NCBI GenBank assembly: GCA_013202335.1
Contig: JABMQR010000024.1
Location: forward strand, 1-8,964
DNA length: 8,964 bases
Source of the DNA: Bacteroidota bacterium
Lineage (GTDB): Bacteria; Spirochaetota; Spirochaetia; JABMQR01
Reading direction: 5' to 3'
In this document: positions 1 through 5,249 of the stretch, piece by piece
Position numbering within the stretch: position 1 is the first letter of the stretch
Layout of the letters: every line of letters begins with the position of its first letter
The notes under the pieces: model-generated
The model's input: only the letters and a program-made list of their open reading frames with translations
Databases searched by the model: none
Told to the model about the DNA's origin: nothing
Position numbers and translations under genes: made by a program

Positions 1-15
1 GTAAGAGAGTAGTGA

Positions 16-483
16 ATGACAAGAAATAAATTGGTAATTACTGTTATAACAATCTTGACTGTATATGTAATTATTACCGGTCTTTTTGGTGAAAAAGGTT
101 ACTTTGTAAATCAACGCCTCAAACAAATGGTACCCGTTTTGCAGGATGAGCTGGAATTACTTATAACTGAAAACAGATCATTAACAGATTTAAAGATAAG
201 TTTTGAAGCTGACTATCAAAAAATTCTGGAAGAAGCATACAGATACGGATACTTACAAGAAAATGAATTTAGAATAATTTATAATTCATTTACATCATAT
301 GACAGCAGGCTGGAATCCTCAGCAAAATTGGGTAAACGTATTATACTACCAACAGGTGTTCTTACACAAAAACAAATTAATCTCATCTCTTTACTCTCAG
401 GAGTGCTGATAAATATAATACTTAGTATTTATCATGTATTAAAAAAAAATAAGATTACGCATAATTCAGAAACCAGTAACTAG
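16..483 (+). CDS. DivIC/FtsB-like septum-formation membrane protein with two membrane spans
   Basis: A 155-residue protein. It has a short cytoplasmic start, a hydrophobic span at about residues 4-24, and a heptad-like coiled-coil stretch at about 30-72 containing LQDELELLITENRSL. Then comes an EEAYRYGYLQENE segment (about 72-84), which resembles the end of the DivIC/FtsB domain. Members of that family are bitopic proteins that join FtsL in the division complex. Unlike classical FtsB (about 100 residues, one span), this one has a second hydrophobic span at about 118-142 and a Lys/Asn-rich tail. The ATG at 16 has a weak GAGAG ribosome site at 5-9. The preceding gene must end at or before about base 29, so the two may touch or overlap. 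The division role is inferred from architecture and weak similarity only; it could be an unrelated coiled-coil membrane protein. Confidence 0.6.
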   Translation: MTRNKLVITVITILTVYVIITGLFGEKGYFVNQRLKQMVPVLQDELELLITENRSLTDLKISFEADYQKILEEAYRYGYLQENEFRIIYNSFTSYDSRLESSAKLGKRIILPTGVLTQKQINLISLLSGVLINIILSIYHVLKKNKITHNSETSN

Positions 484-560
484 CGGTACAAAGCGTGGTG
501 TTTTCAGATAAATAAAAGAAATATCGCTGCAAATTCTGTAAACGAAAATCAGTCAGCAGA

Positions 561-1901
561 TTACAAAGTAATTTTTCTTGCTTCTATATAATATCTTTTT
601 TCCTGCGCTTCCCCCATAGAAAATGTTTTTCTTGGCAAAGCCCCATCATGTATTATTGCAGGAAAAAACTCTTCTTTAGAGATAGGTGGAAGGAATATGC
701 CAAAATTACTATTTTTTTGGCTTAATTCAAAAGTGATTTGTGCTCCGTGAGTGTAATCAATTTCTGCTTTTTCATCCACTTGTAAATACGCATCTATTGC
801 CAACTGTACAGTTCCTGCAGTTATTTTTGCAGATGGTGAATGCATTGTTACAACGAAGAGACCGCTTGCATCTGATAATCCAAATTCTTGAGTAACACTC
901 TCTTTAATAGTGTTTTGCATTTCATCCAATGTTTGTATCTTTTTAATTTCATAATTATCACAAAATTTAGATAGTTCAGTAAAAAATTTCTTTTTATTAC
1001 CAGAAAACAAAACTCTGTGAATAGGTTCGAAAACAATACCAGGATCAAAAATATTTTCTATTTCAACAAGTGCATAACGTGCAGGGTGATTATTAAGATC
1101 CTGTGATGAGAATTTAGAATCGGTTTTTAAATCTTCCCAGCAGGATTTTGCTGTTGCAAGTGAGTGGTTTCCATCTCCCATTGCGTAAAGAAGTACTTCA
1201 GTTGAATTATACTTCTTTTTAAAATTCTCAGGATTTGCCAAATTTGTAAGTGCATTTGCAATTTCTGTTATAAATTTTTCATCAGAAACTCTATATGCAG
1301 TAATTCCCCCACCATTTTTCATTAGTTCAGTACTGTAAACAATTTCCAAACTCTCTTTTTTATTAACCAGCGGTTCTAATACAGTTTTATCCGGATCATC
1401 AATTAACACAAGAATATGGGGCAACTCCAGGGGGGCTTTTTTTCTGATATGTTTTCTTGGGGGTATTCTATCAAGAATTGTACCTTCGGTAGCACGTATC
1501 AAACTAATTGAATCATTAGAATAATCGTATTTTTCAAGATCAAGTGCGGCAATAAGTCCCCACCTGTTAGCACTTGAGTTAGCAGATTTTCTATTAATCA
1601 GAAAAAAGGAGTCCGAATATATATCAAAAATATCATTATTTATGTATTCAGTCATTGTCTTATTGATAACATTTATTCTATCATCATCATTATTGCCAAG
1701 ATAAACTTCAGGGAAAGTAAGTTTCAATGTAGAAGGTGCTTTCCCAACAAATGAAGCTACATCTTCCCAATAGGCGGGTTCTGAAGTGTATTGATCACAT
1801 GCTACTACTGCCCATTTATGAAGATCATAACATTTTTTAGGAATGATTATCTCAGGTAATAGAATTCCTACATTGGCTAGCTTGACTTTTGCTGTATTCA
1901 T
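561..1901 (-). CDS. DUF1015 family protein
   Basis: A 446-residue soluble protein that looks full length for the DUF1015 family. Recognisable family blocks are WAVVACDQYTS (30-40), RATEGTILDRIPPR (136-149), GDGNHSLATAK (242-252), DYTHG (372-376) and the C-terminal LPRKTFSMGEAQEKRYYIEA (422-441). The start is supported by AGGAG five bases before the ATG (plus-strand CTCCT at 1907-1911). Function is not established for this branch. From memory, relatives in clostridia sit beside serA/serC and have been described as related to ParB/Spo0J, the fold also used by the free-serine kinase SerK, so a small-molecule kinase role is possible. No serine-biosynthesis gene is present here to support that. 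The conserved Asp/Asn/His in GDGNHS are candidate functional residues. It is transcribed away from thiN and converges on the DivIC-like gene. Confidence 0.88.
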   Translation of the reverse strand: MNTAKVKLANVGILLPEIIIPKKCYDLHKWAVVACDQYTSEPAYWEDVASFVGKAPSTLKLTFPEVYLGNNDDDRINVINKTMTEYINNDIFDIYSDSFFLINRKSANSSANRWGLIAALDLEKYDYSNDSISLIRATEGTILDRIPPRKHIRKKAPLELPHILVLIDDPDKTVLEPLVNKKESLEIVYSTELMKNGGGITAYRVSDEKFITEIANALTNLANPENFKKKYNSTEVLLYAMGDGNHSLATAKSCWEDLKTDSKFSSQDLNNHPARYALVEIENIFDPGIVFEPIHRVLFSGNKKKFFTELSKFCDNYEIKKIQTLDEMQNTIKESVTQEFGLSDASGLFVVTMHSPSAKITAGTVQLAIDAYLQVDEKAEIDYTHGAQITFELSQKNSNFGIFLPPISKEEFFPAIIHDGALPRKTFSMGEAQEKRYYIEARKITL

Positions 1902-2052
1902 AGCTTCTCCTAGAAAATGTAATAATATTTTTACTTAAATGTAAATATAATTAGTAATATTATATGTAAACATTAATTATATAAATATAATAGTGTTCGT
2001 TATCATTCTAATTATATAACAATCTATAATTTGTACAAGAGGCTTTGATAGT
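1902..2052. promoter_or_regulatory. AT-rich divergent promoter region between the DUF1015 gene and thiN
   Basis: This 151-nt spacer separates two divergent genes and so must hold both promoters unless they are read through. It is almost entirely A and T. On the plus strand, exact TATAAT hexamers occur at 1946-1951, 1986-1991 and 2025-2030. The last is best placed for thiN, with TTATCA (2000-2005) as a poor -35 box at 19-bp spacing. On the minus strand, TATAAT occurs at 1959-1964, 1976-1981 and 2011-2016. In sequence this AT-rich, exact hexamers are expected by chance, so no single promoter is assigned. I see no TPP riboswitch consensus and no operator-like GC-containing palindrome. Confidence 0.4.
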
Positions 2053-2673
2053 ATGAAGGGACTCATAATTACCGGCGGCAAAATTCCTCAAAAGGTTTAT
2101 ATTGAAAAATTCATAAAAGATGCGGTATATGTAGTGGCTGCTGATTCTGGCTATGATAATGCTTTAGAACTTGGTATTAAGCCCCATTGTCTTATAGGAG
2201 ATATGGACTCAATAATAGAGAAACCTGCAGAAAATATGCAGATATTAACTTTCCCGATTAATAAAGATTTTACTGATACAGAACTAGCTGCTATTAATTT
2301 ATATGAAAAAGGTATAACTGAATATATTTTAATAGGTGGTGGAGAAGGAAGACTGGATCATCTTATTTCTTTGCTTGATTGCTATTCAGGTGATTTTTAT
2401 CCCAAAATTTGGATTACTGAACAAGAAATTATCTATGCTGTTACTAGTGCGTTACAACTTGAACTAGCTCAGGAAAGCTGTATTTCCTTATTTAATCCAT
2501 GCAGCAGGAGTGCTGTAGTATCAACTAAAGGTCTTTTTTGGGAACTTACCAAAAAAGAAATTAAACGTGGAACCTCAAGTATTAGTAATAAGAATAATAC
2601 TAAGCAGGTTAGTGTAGAGGTCGAAGGTGGAGGACTTATACTCGTTAGTGTTCAATTAAAGATACAAACGTAA
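2053..2673 (+). CDS. thiN: Thiamine pyrophosphokinase
   Basis: A 206-residue enzyme of the usual length for single-domain bacterial thiamine pyrophosphokinase (EC 2.7.6.2). It converts thiamine and ATP to thiamine diphosphate and AMP in the cytoplasm. The catalytic domain shows AADSGYDNALELGIKPHCLIGDMDS (in residues 29-53), with the acidic GDMDS metal site; KDFTDTELA (71-79), the signature of the nucleotide/metal-binding region; and GGGEGRLDH (95-103). The C-terminal thiamine-binding beta domain is present, with KGLFWELTKKEIKRGTSSIS (159-178) and the closing VEGGGLILV strand. The ATG follows AAGAGG (2037-2042) at ten bases. No other thiamine gene is nearby, which suggests salvage of imported thiamine, although other pathway genes could be elsewhere. 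It converges with the SPFH-like gene, 13 nt away. No intrinsic terminator is visible in that gap. Confidence 0.93.
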   Translation: MKGLIITGGKIPQKVYIEKFIKDAVYVVAADSGYDNALELGIKPHCLIGDMDSIIEKPAENMQILTFPINKDFTDTELAAINLYEKGITEYILIGGGEGRLDHLISLLDCYSGDFYPKIWITEQEIIYAVTSALQLELAQESCISLFNPCSRSAVVSTKGLFWELTKKEIKRGTSSISNKNNTKQVSVEVEGGGLILVSVQLKIQT

Positions 2674-2686
2674 ACAAGAACTTTTA

Positions 2687-3499
2687 CTACTGCAAAGATC
2701 TTAAATCCGGGTCGGCTTTAATATATTCTATAAGAATTGGGAATTCATTCAGCAAATAACCATAACGTTCAAGTAATTCCAGCTGGACTTCATTTTCAGC
2801 ACGCTGTTTTGCAGTATTTAACATTTCAGATTGAAGTGAGCTGTTTTTTACAGCTGTTAAATTATAATAATATTCTTTTGATTCTGCATACAAATCTAAA
2901 TCTGGAACAGTTAAAGAAACAATATCCAAATCATGAAGATTAATATTATCAAAATGTGTTTGAATTCTTTTAAGTATTTTTTCCTGATTTTCAGTAGAGA
3001 TAAAGACTGAATCTTGATTGCCGGGAGCATTATCCAAAAATAATTGTATTTCCCGTGAAGCAACAAATTTAATTTTATCTTCAGTTGCTTTGTACCAGTT
3101 TTCTATAGTTTCCACTGAAAGACCATTATCACGTACCAATTGAACAACTTGCTCACTTTTAAGTTGGAAAGAAATATAAAAATTTAGTCTATAGGAAAAA
3201 TCTGCTGGTCCCACAAGAGTATTTCTAAATAGTAAACTAGAGGGCAATTGAGTCACGCTCTCTAAATATATTGTACGTGACGCTGCAGGAATTACCGTAA
3301 TTTCTAAATTTTTAGGAATGAGTGCCGCAGCTGACCATGCAAAATTACCTGAAACAAGTGCTTTATCCTGATATCCACCTGTTTTAGTGAAAATAACACC
3401 ATAAGTATCCTTTTCAAGTTTTAGTTGTATCCAACCAAAGTAAAATATTACCGCGGAAATTATTATTAGAATAGATAAAATAATTAATAATTTTTTCAT
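2687..3499 (-). CDS. Membrane-anchored SPFH/band 7-like protein
   Basis: A 270-residue protein with one N-terminal hydrophobic segment (about 4-24), either a membrane anchor or an uncleaved signal; no lipobox cysteine is seen. Next is a stretch typical of the start of SPFH (band 7) domains, with DTYGVIFTKTGG (31-42), SGNFAWSAAALIPKNLEI (50-67) and a following beta-rich region. The C-terminal third is helical and charged (about 215-245, SLQSEMLNTAKQRAENEVQL), like the coiled-coil region of SPFH proteins that drives oligomerisation. It is shorter than flotillins or HflK/HflC. I recall similar uncharacterised proteins in treponemes but could not check. Most of the protein would lie outside the cytoplasmic membrane if the N-terminus is inside. 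The start is supported by AGGAA seven bases upstream on the minus strand. No protease or NfeD-like partner gene is adjacent. Function unknown. Confidence 0.62.
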   Translation of the reverse strand: MKKLLIILSILIIISAVIFYFGWIQLKLEKDTYGVIFTKTGGYQDKALVSGNFAWSAAALIPKNLEITVIPAASRTIYLESVTQLPSSLLFRNTLVGPADFSYRLNFYISFQLKSEQVVQLVRDNGLSVETIENWYKATEDKIKFVASREIQLFLDNAPGNQDSVFISTENQEKILKRIQTHFDNINLHDLDIVSLTVPDLDLYAESKEYYYNLTAVKNSSLQSEMLNTAKQRAENEVQLELLERYGYLLNEFPILIEYIKADPDLRSLQ

Positions 3500-3562
3500 A
3501 GATAATTCCTAGCTATATAATTCTCATAAATGCCAAATAGTAAGTAGAAAAATTTATATCAA

Positions 3563-3594
3563 ATTCATCAGGTTAAAAAAGCCGGCAGATGAAT
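3563..3594 (-). repeat. Inverted repeat in the leader of the SPFH-like gene
   Basis: ATTCATC (3563-3569) and GATGAAT (3588-3594) form a perfect 7-bp inverted repeat around an 18-nt interior. The interior can add a short GGT/GCC pairing around an A-rich loop. It falls in the predicted 5' untranslated leader of the minus-strand transcript. It is not followed by a good U tract on either strand, so it is not a convincing terminator. Confidence 0.35.
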
Positions 3595-3612
3595 GGGCAG
3601 CTTGTAAAAACC

Positions 3613-3641
3613 ATTATAACAGCTAGAAAAAGTAATTACAA
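3613..3641 (-). promoter_or_regulatory. Predicted sigma-70-type promoter for the SPFH-like gene
   Basis: Read on the minus strand, TTGTAA (3641-3636) and a perfect TATAAT (3618-3613) are separated by exactly 17 bp. Transcription would start near 3606 and leave a leader of about 105 nt before the ATG at 3499. The rest of the 194-nt spacer (3500-3693) holds the leader inverted repeat. It also presumably holds a forward promoter for the 3694 gene, for which I could only find weak candidates such as TATATT at 3669-3674. Confidence 0.5.
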
Positions 3642-3693
3642 ACATCAATTGATTTATTCTTTCATAACTATATTTTTATTGATAGAATAAGAC

Positions 3694-4011
3694 ATGAGAA
3701 ATCCAGATCGTTTATCACGTTATTTAAGAATTATAAGTGGGTATCTATTTTTTTTAGTCATTTTTCTACTCTTATCTTATCTTGGTGCACAGTATGTCCA
3801 AACCCTCGATAAATATATGAACTTTTTGTTAAAAGCATCTCTATATTCCGGGACGACGTATTTAGTATTGGGTAGTATTCATATTATTGTTTCTATCGTT
3901 GATTCAATTAAAATGAAAAAAGTATTTGTTTATGATTTCATTTTCTCTATAATTGGAATTGGTATAGTATCTTTTATAAGCTATATATTAGCAGTAATAT
4001 CAGCTTTGTAA
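3694..4011 (+). CDS. Small integral membrane protein with three predicted spans
   Basis: A 105-residue hydrophobic protein that I do not recognise. It begins with a basic, polar stretch (MRNPDRLSRYLRI) and has three likely membrane helices at about 14-34, 44-68 and 80-103. A basic SIKMKKV loop lies between helices two and three, which by the positive-inside rule puts the N-terminus and that loop in the cytoplasm. It has no conserved charged or cysteine motif inside the membrane that would suggest catalysis or metal transport. The ribosome site before the ATG is weak (AATAAGAC). The aroH gene follows after 51 nt on the same strand with its own good ribosome site and no terminator between, so the two are probably co-transcribed. 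That does not by itself imply a shared function. Confidence 0.7.
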   Translation: MRNPDRLSRYLRIISGYLFFLVIFLLLSYLGAQYVQTLDKYMNFLLKASLYSGTTYLVLGSIHIIVSIVDSIKMKKVFVYDFIFSIIGIGIVSFISYILAVISAL

Positions 4012-4062
4012 TAATTCACATAAATAGTAAAACTAAAAAAAGATTATTAAGGTGGTTTAATC

Positions 4063-4425
4063 ATGGGGAAAGTAGCAGCTGTTCGAGGCGCTGTACAAAT
4101 AAATTCTGATAATACAGAGGATATACAATTTGGTGTTGTTTCATTATTTAAGGAAATTATGCTTCGAAATAGTTTTGAGGATCAAGATATAATAAGTTTG
4201 ATTATCAGCCAAACTGATGATCTGCTGTCAGCTAACCCTGCCTCAGTACTAAGAAAAGCCATACCTTCTATTGAAGTACCATTGTTTTGTGTACAGGAGT
4301 GTAAATGTGAAGACTCAATGCCCAGGATTATACGTTTTCTTTTACATGTTAATGTCCAGGAGGCTGTTACTCTGCAGCACTCCTATATGCACGGCGCAGA
4401 GAAACTTCGACCTGATTTAGTTTGA
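4063..4425 (+). CDS. aroH: Chorismate mutase, AroH type
   Basis: A 120-residue monofunctional chorismate mutase of the trimeric AroH fold (EC 5.4.99.5). It rearranges chorismate to prephenate for phenylalanine and tyrosine synthesis. Against the Bacillus subtilis enzyme, every active-site residue I know is present at nearly the same number: Arg8 in AAVRGA (Arg7), Cys76 and Glu79 in FCVQE (Cys75, Glu78), Arg91 in PRIIRF (Arg90), Tyr108 and Arg116 in LRPDL. The length also fits (about 127 in B. subtilis). The ATG is preceded by AAGGTGG (4049-4055) seven bases away. It lies downstream of the small membrane protein gene, with no other aromatic-pathway gene nearby. The only hairpin after the stop, GAATTTT/AAAATTC at 4470-4489, lacks a trailing U run, so the transcript's end is not clear. 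Confidence 0.94.
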   Translation: MGKVAAVRGAVQINSDNTEDIQFGVVSLFKEIMLRNSFEDQDIISLIISQTDDLLSANPASVLRKAIPSIEVPLFCVQECKCEDSMPRIIRFLLHVNVQEAVTLQHSYMHGAEKLRPDLV

Positions 4426-4472
4426 TTTCAAAATTGCTGATCATTTTATAAGCTAGTTAAGAGTTTGTAGAA

Positions 4473-4528
4473 TTTTTTTTAGAAAATTCCTATCTTACTT
4501 GACACACGACTGCCATTTACAGTACATT
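4473..4528 (+). promoter_or_regulatory. Stable-RNA promoter for the tRNA-Thr/tRNA-Tyr unit
   Basis: A perfect TTGACA -35 box (4499-4504) is followed 18 bp later by TACATT (4523-4528), which matches four of six bases of the -10 consensus. The predicted start is near 4535, about ten bases before tRNA-Thr. The A/T tracts just upstream (T8 at 4473-4480, then AAAATT) sit where an UP element would contact the RNA polymerase alpha subunit, as is common for stable-RNA promoters. The rest of the spacer after aroH (4426-4472) shows nothing distinct. Confidence 0.65.
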
Positions 4529-4545
4529 AGCTAAGCATTTATTAA

Positions 4546-4619
4546 GCCACCTTAGCTCAGCTGGCCAGAGCACGTGACTTGTAATCTCGGGGTCGTCAGT
4601 TCGAATCTGACAGGTGGCT
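4546..4619 (+). tRNA. tRNA-Thr (anticodon UGU)
   Basis: A full cloverleaf can be drawn. The acceptor GCCACCT (4546-4552) pairs perfectly with AGGTGGC (4612-4618), with discriminator T at 4619. The D arm is GCTC/GAGC with a GG-containing loop. The anticodon loop CTTGTAA has UGU at 4580-4582. The variable loop has five bases, and the T arm is GTCAG/CTGAC around TTCGAAT. The anticodon stem CGTGA/TCTCG contains a U-U mismatch at tRNA positions 29 and 41 (bases 4575 and 4587). The 3' CCA is not encoded, so CCA-adding enzyme would be needed. It is the first gene of a two-tRNA unit. Confidence 0.95.
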
Positions 4620-4666
4620 CTATTGACAGAAGAAAAAAATTCTGTTACGTTCCGTATCAGCATTAT
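4620..4666 (+). promoter_or_regulatory. Inter-tRNA spacer with hairpin and second TTGACA
   Basis: The 47-nt spacer contains ACAGAA (4626-4631) and TTCTGT (4640-4645), a perfect 6-bp inverted repeat with a purine-rich 8-nt loop. This could guide processing of the dicistronic precursor. A perfect TTGACA (4623-4628) overlaps the left arm, but its partner at 17 bp, TACGTT (4646-4651), is a poor -10 box. A separate promoter for tRNA-Tyr is therefore possible but not convincing. Confidence 0.35.
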
Positions 4667-4747
4667 GGGGAGGTTCCCGAGCGGCCAAAGGGGGCAGACT
4701 GTAAATCTGTTGGTTATCCTTCGAAGGTTCGAATCCTTCTCTCCCCA
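4667..4747 (+). tRNA. tRNA-Tyr (anticodon GUA)
   Basis: A class II tRNA with a long variable arm, as expected for bacterial tRNA-Tyr. The acceptor GGGGAGG (4667-4673) pairs with TCTCCCC (4740-4746) with one G-U wobble, and the discriminator is A4747. The D stem is CCC/GGG. The anticodon stem GCAGA/TCTGT encloses CTGTAAA with GUA at 4701-4703. The variable arm spans about 4711-4722, and the T arm GAAGG/CCTTC closes TTCGAAT. CCA is not encoded. It is co-transcribed with tRNA-Thr and followed after four bases by a terminator. Confidence 0.96.
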
Positions 4748-4751
4748 AATT

Positions 4752-4780
4752 AAGGCCTCTCTTGAGAGGCTTTTTTCTTT
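4752..4780 (+). terminator. Intrinsic terminator of the tRNA unit
   Basis: AAGGCCTCT (4752-4760) pairs with AGAGGCTTT (4765-4773) through nine base pairs (one G-T) around a CTTG loop. It is followed by a T-rich run interrupted by one C (4771-4780). This is the clearest rho-independent terminator in the window and separates the tRNA unit from the operon that follows. TATAAG (4796-4801) just beyond it is the only -10-like sequence ahead of that operon, and it has no matching -35 box. Confidence 0.9.
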
Positions 4781-4812
4781 TCTTTGCCTTAACTGTATAA
4801 GGGTTTGTTTTA

Positions 4813-5248
4813 ATGTCAAAATTCTACCAGAATGGTTTACAATTCACCTGTACAGAGTGCGGCTATTGTTGCCGTGAAGAACCTGGTTACGTTTTTTTTA
4901 TCTAATAACGATTTACTTAATTTACAGAAACATTTTACTCTTGAAAGAAAAGCATTAATTGACACATATTTAAGGATAGTGGACTTGGGTAATTTCAAGA
5001 TGCTCAGTCTTAAGGAAAATAAAAATAATGATTGTATTTTTCTTAATAAAAATGGATGTAAGGTATATAATGCAAGACCTTTGCAATGCAGAAGTTATCC
5101 TTTTTGGGCTTCACTGATGAACGATAAAGATAGCTGGCTGGAAGAAAGTAAAAGTTGCCCTGGTATTGGTCAAGGTAAATTACATTCTGCTGAGGAAATC
5201 GAGCACTGGATATATCTGCGCAGGAGGGAGAACCCAATACAGTTCTGA
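4813..5248 (+). pseudogene. YkgJ-family CxxCxxCC protein gene, interrupted by a one-base frameshift at T8
   Basis: The reading frame from the ATG at 4813 (AAGGG nine bases upstream) gives MSKFYQNGLQFTCTECGYCC and ten more residues, then stops at 4903-4905. Cys13, Cys16, Cys19 and Cys20 form the CxxCxxCC signature of the YkgJ family (putative zinc- or iron-chelating proteins). The rest of the family signature, NDCIFLNKNGCKVYNARPLQ followed by CRSYPFW, is open in the next frame up to 5248. Removing one T from the run of eight at 4892-4899 joins them into a coherent 144-residue protein reading GYVFLSNNDLL across the junction. The whole span of 436 nt is 145 codons plus one base, as expected for a single insertion. 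The downstream frame alone has an ATG at 4832, but its first 20 or so residues have no family resemblance and lack the Cys cluster. dnaG follows one base after its stop. It may be a sequencing error, a dead gene or a slippage-expressed gene. Confidence 0.85.
5222..5227 (+). promoter_or_regulatory. Distant AGGAGG ahead of dnaG
   Basis: A consensus AGGAGG lies inside the end of the YkgJ-like reading frame, but 22 bases before the dnaG ATG, too far for normal initiation. No other Shine-Dalgarno match lies nearer, and no alternative start codon occurs in the dnaG frame between the two. dnaG translation therefore probably depends on ribosomes that finish the upstream frame at TGA 5246-5248 and restart, with AGGAGG perhaps holding them. 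Confidence 0.45.
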
Positions 5249-5249
5249 C

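Noticed and set aside
848..1048. Short frames inside confirmed genes in other frames (also at 2737-2943, 5043-5237, 5316-5543 and 8512-8706)
   Set aside because: Each is fully covered by a recognisable gene or its reconstructed frame, lacks a ribosome site of note, and has no protein-like features.
1902..2052. TPP riboswitch upstream of thiN
   Set aside because: The conserved CUGAGA-type element and the required stems are absent, and the spacer is nearly all A/T.
3748..3755. T8 run in the small membrane protein as a second frameshift
   Set aside because: The frame is continuous through it (Phe-Phe-Leu in the first membrane span), so no frame break needs explaining.
4470..4489. Hairpin GAATTTT/AAAATTC as the aroH terminator
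   Set aside because: The stem is all weak pairs but two, the T run is inside the loop rather than after it, and the region fits better as the A/T-rich upstream part of the tRNA promoter.
4517..4877. Open frames on both strands across the tRNA pair
   Set aside because: They run straight through two confidently folded tRNAs and the terminator, so they are chance frames.
4832..4894. ATG at 4832 as the start of the YkgJ-like protein
   Set aside because: It opens the longer downstream frame, but the first 20 or so residues have no family resemblance and lose the Cys cluster, while the overlapping frame from 4813 encodes exactly the missing N-terminus.
4959..4964. TTGACA inside the YkgJ-like gene as an internal promoter for dnaG
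   Set aside because: No acceptable -10 box lies 16-19 bp downstream; the local sequence is GACTTG or TAGTGG.
5166..5249. Extended N-terminus for DNA primase starting at 5166
   Set aside because: The 28 extra residues overlap the end of the YkgJ-like gene and precede a canonical primase start at 5250.
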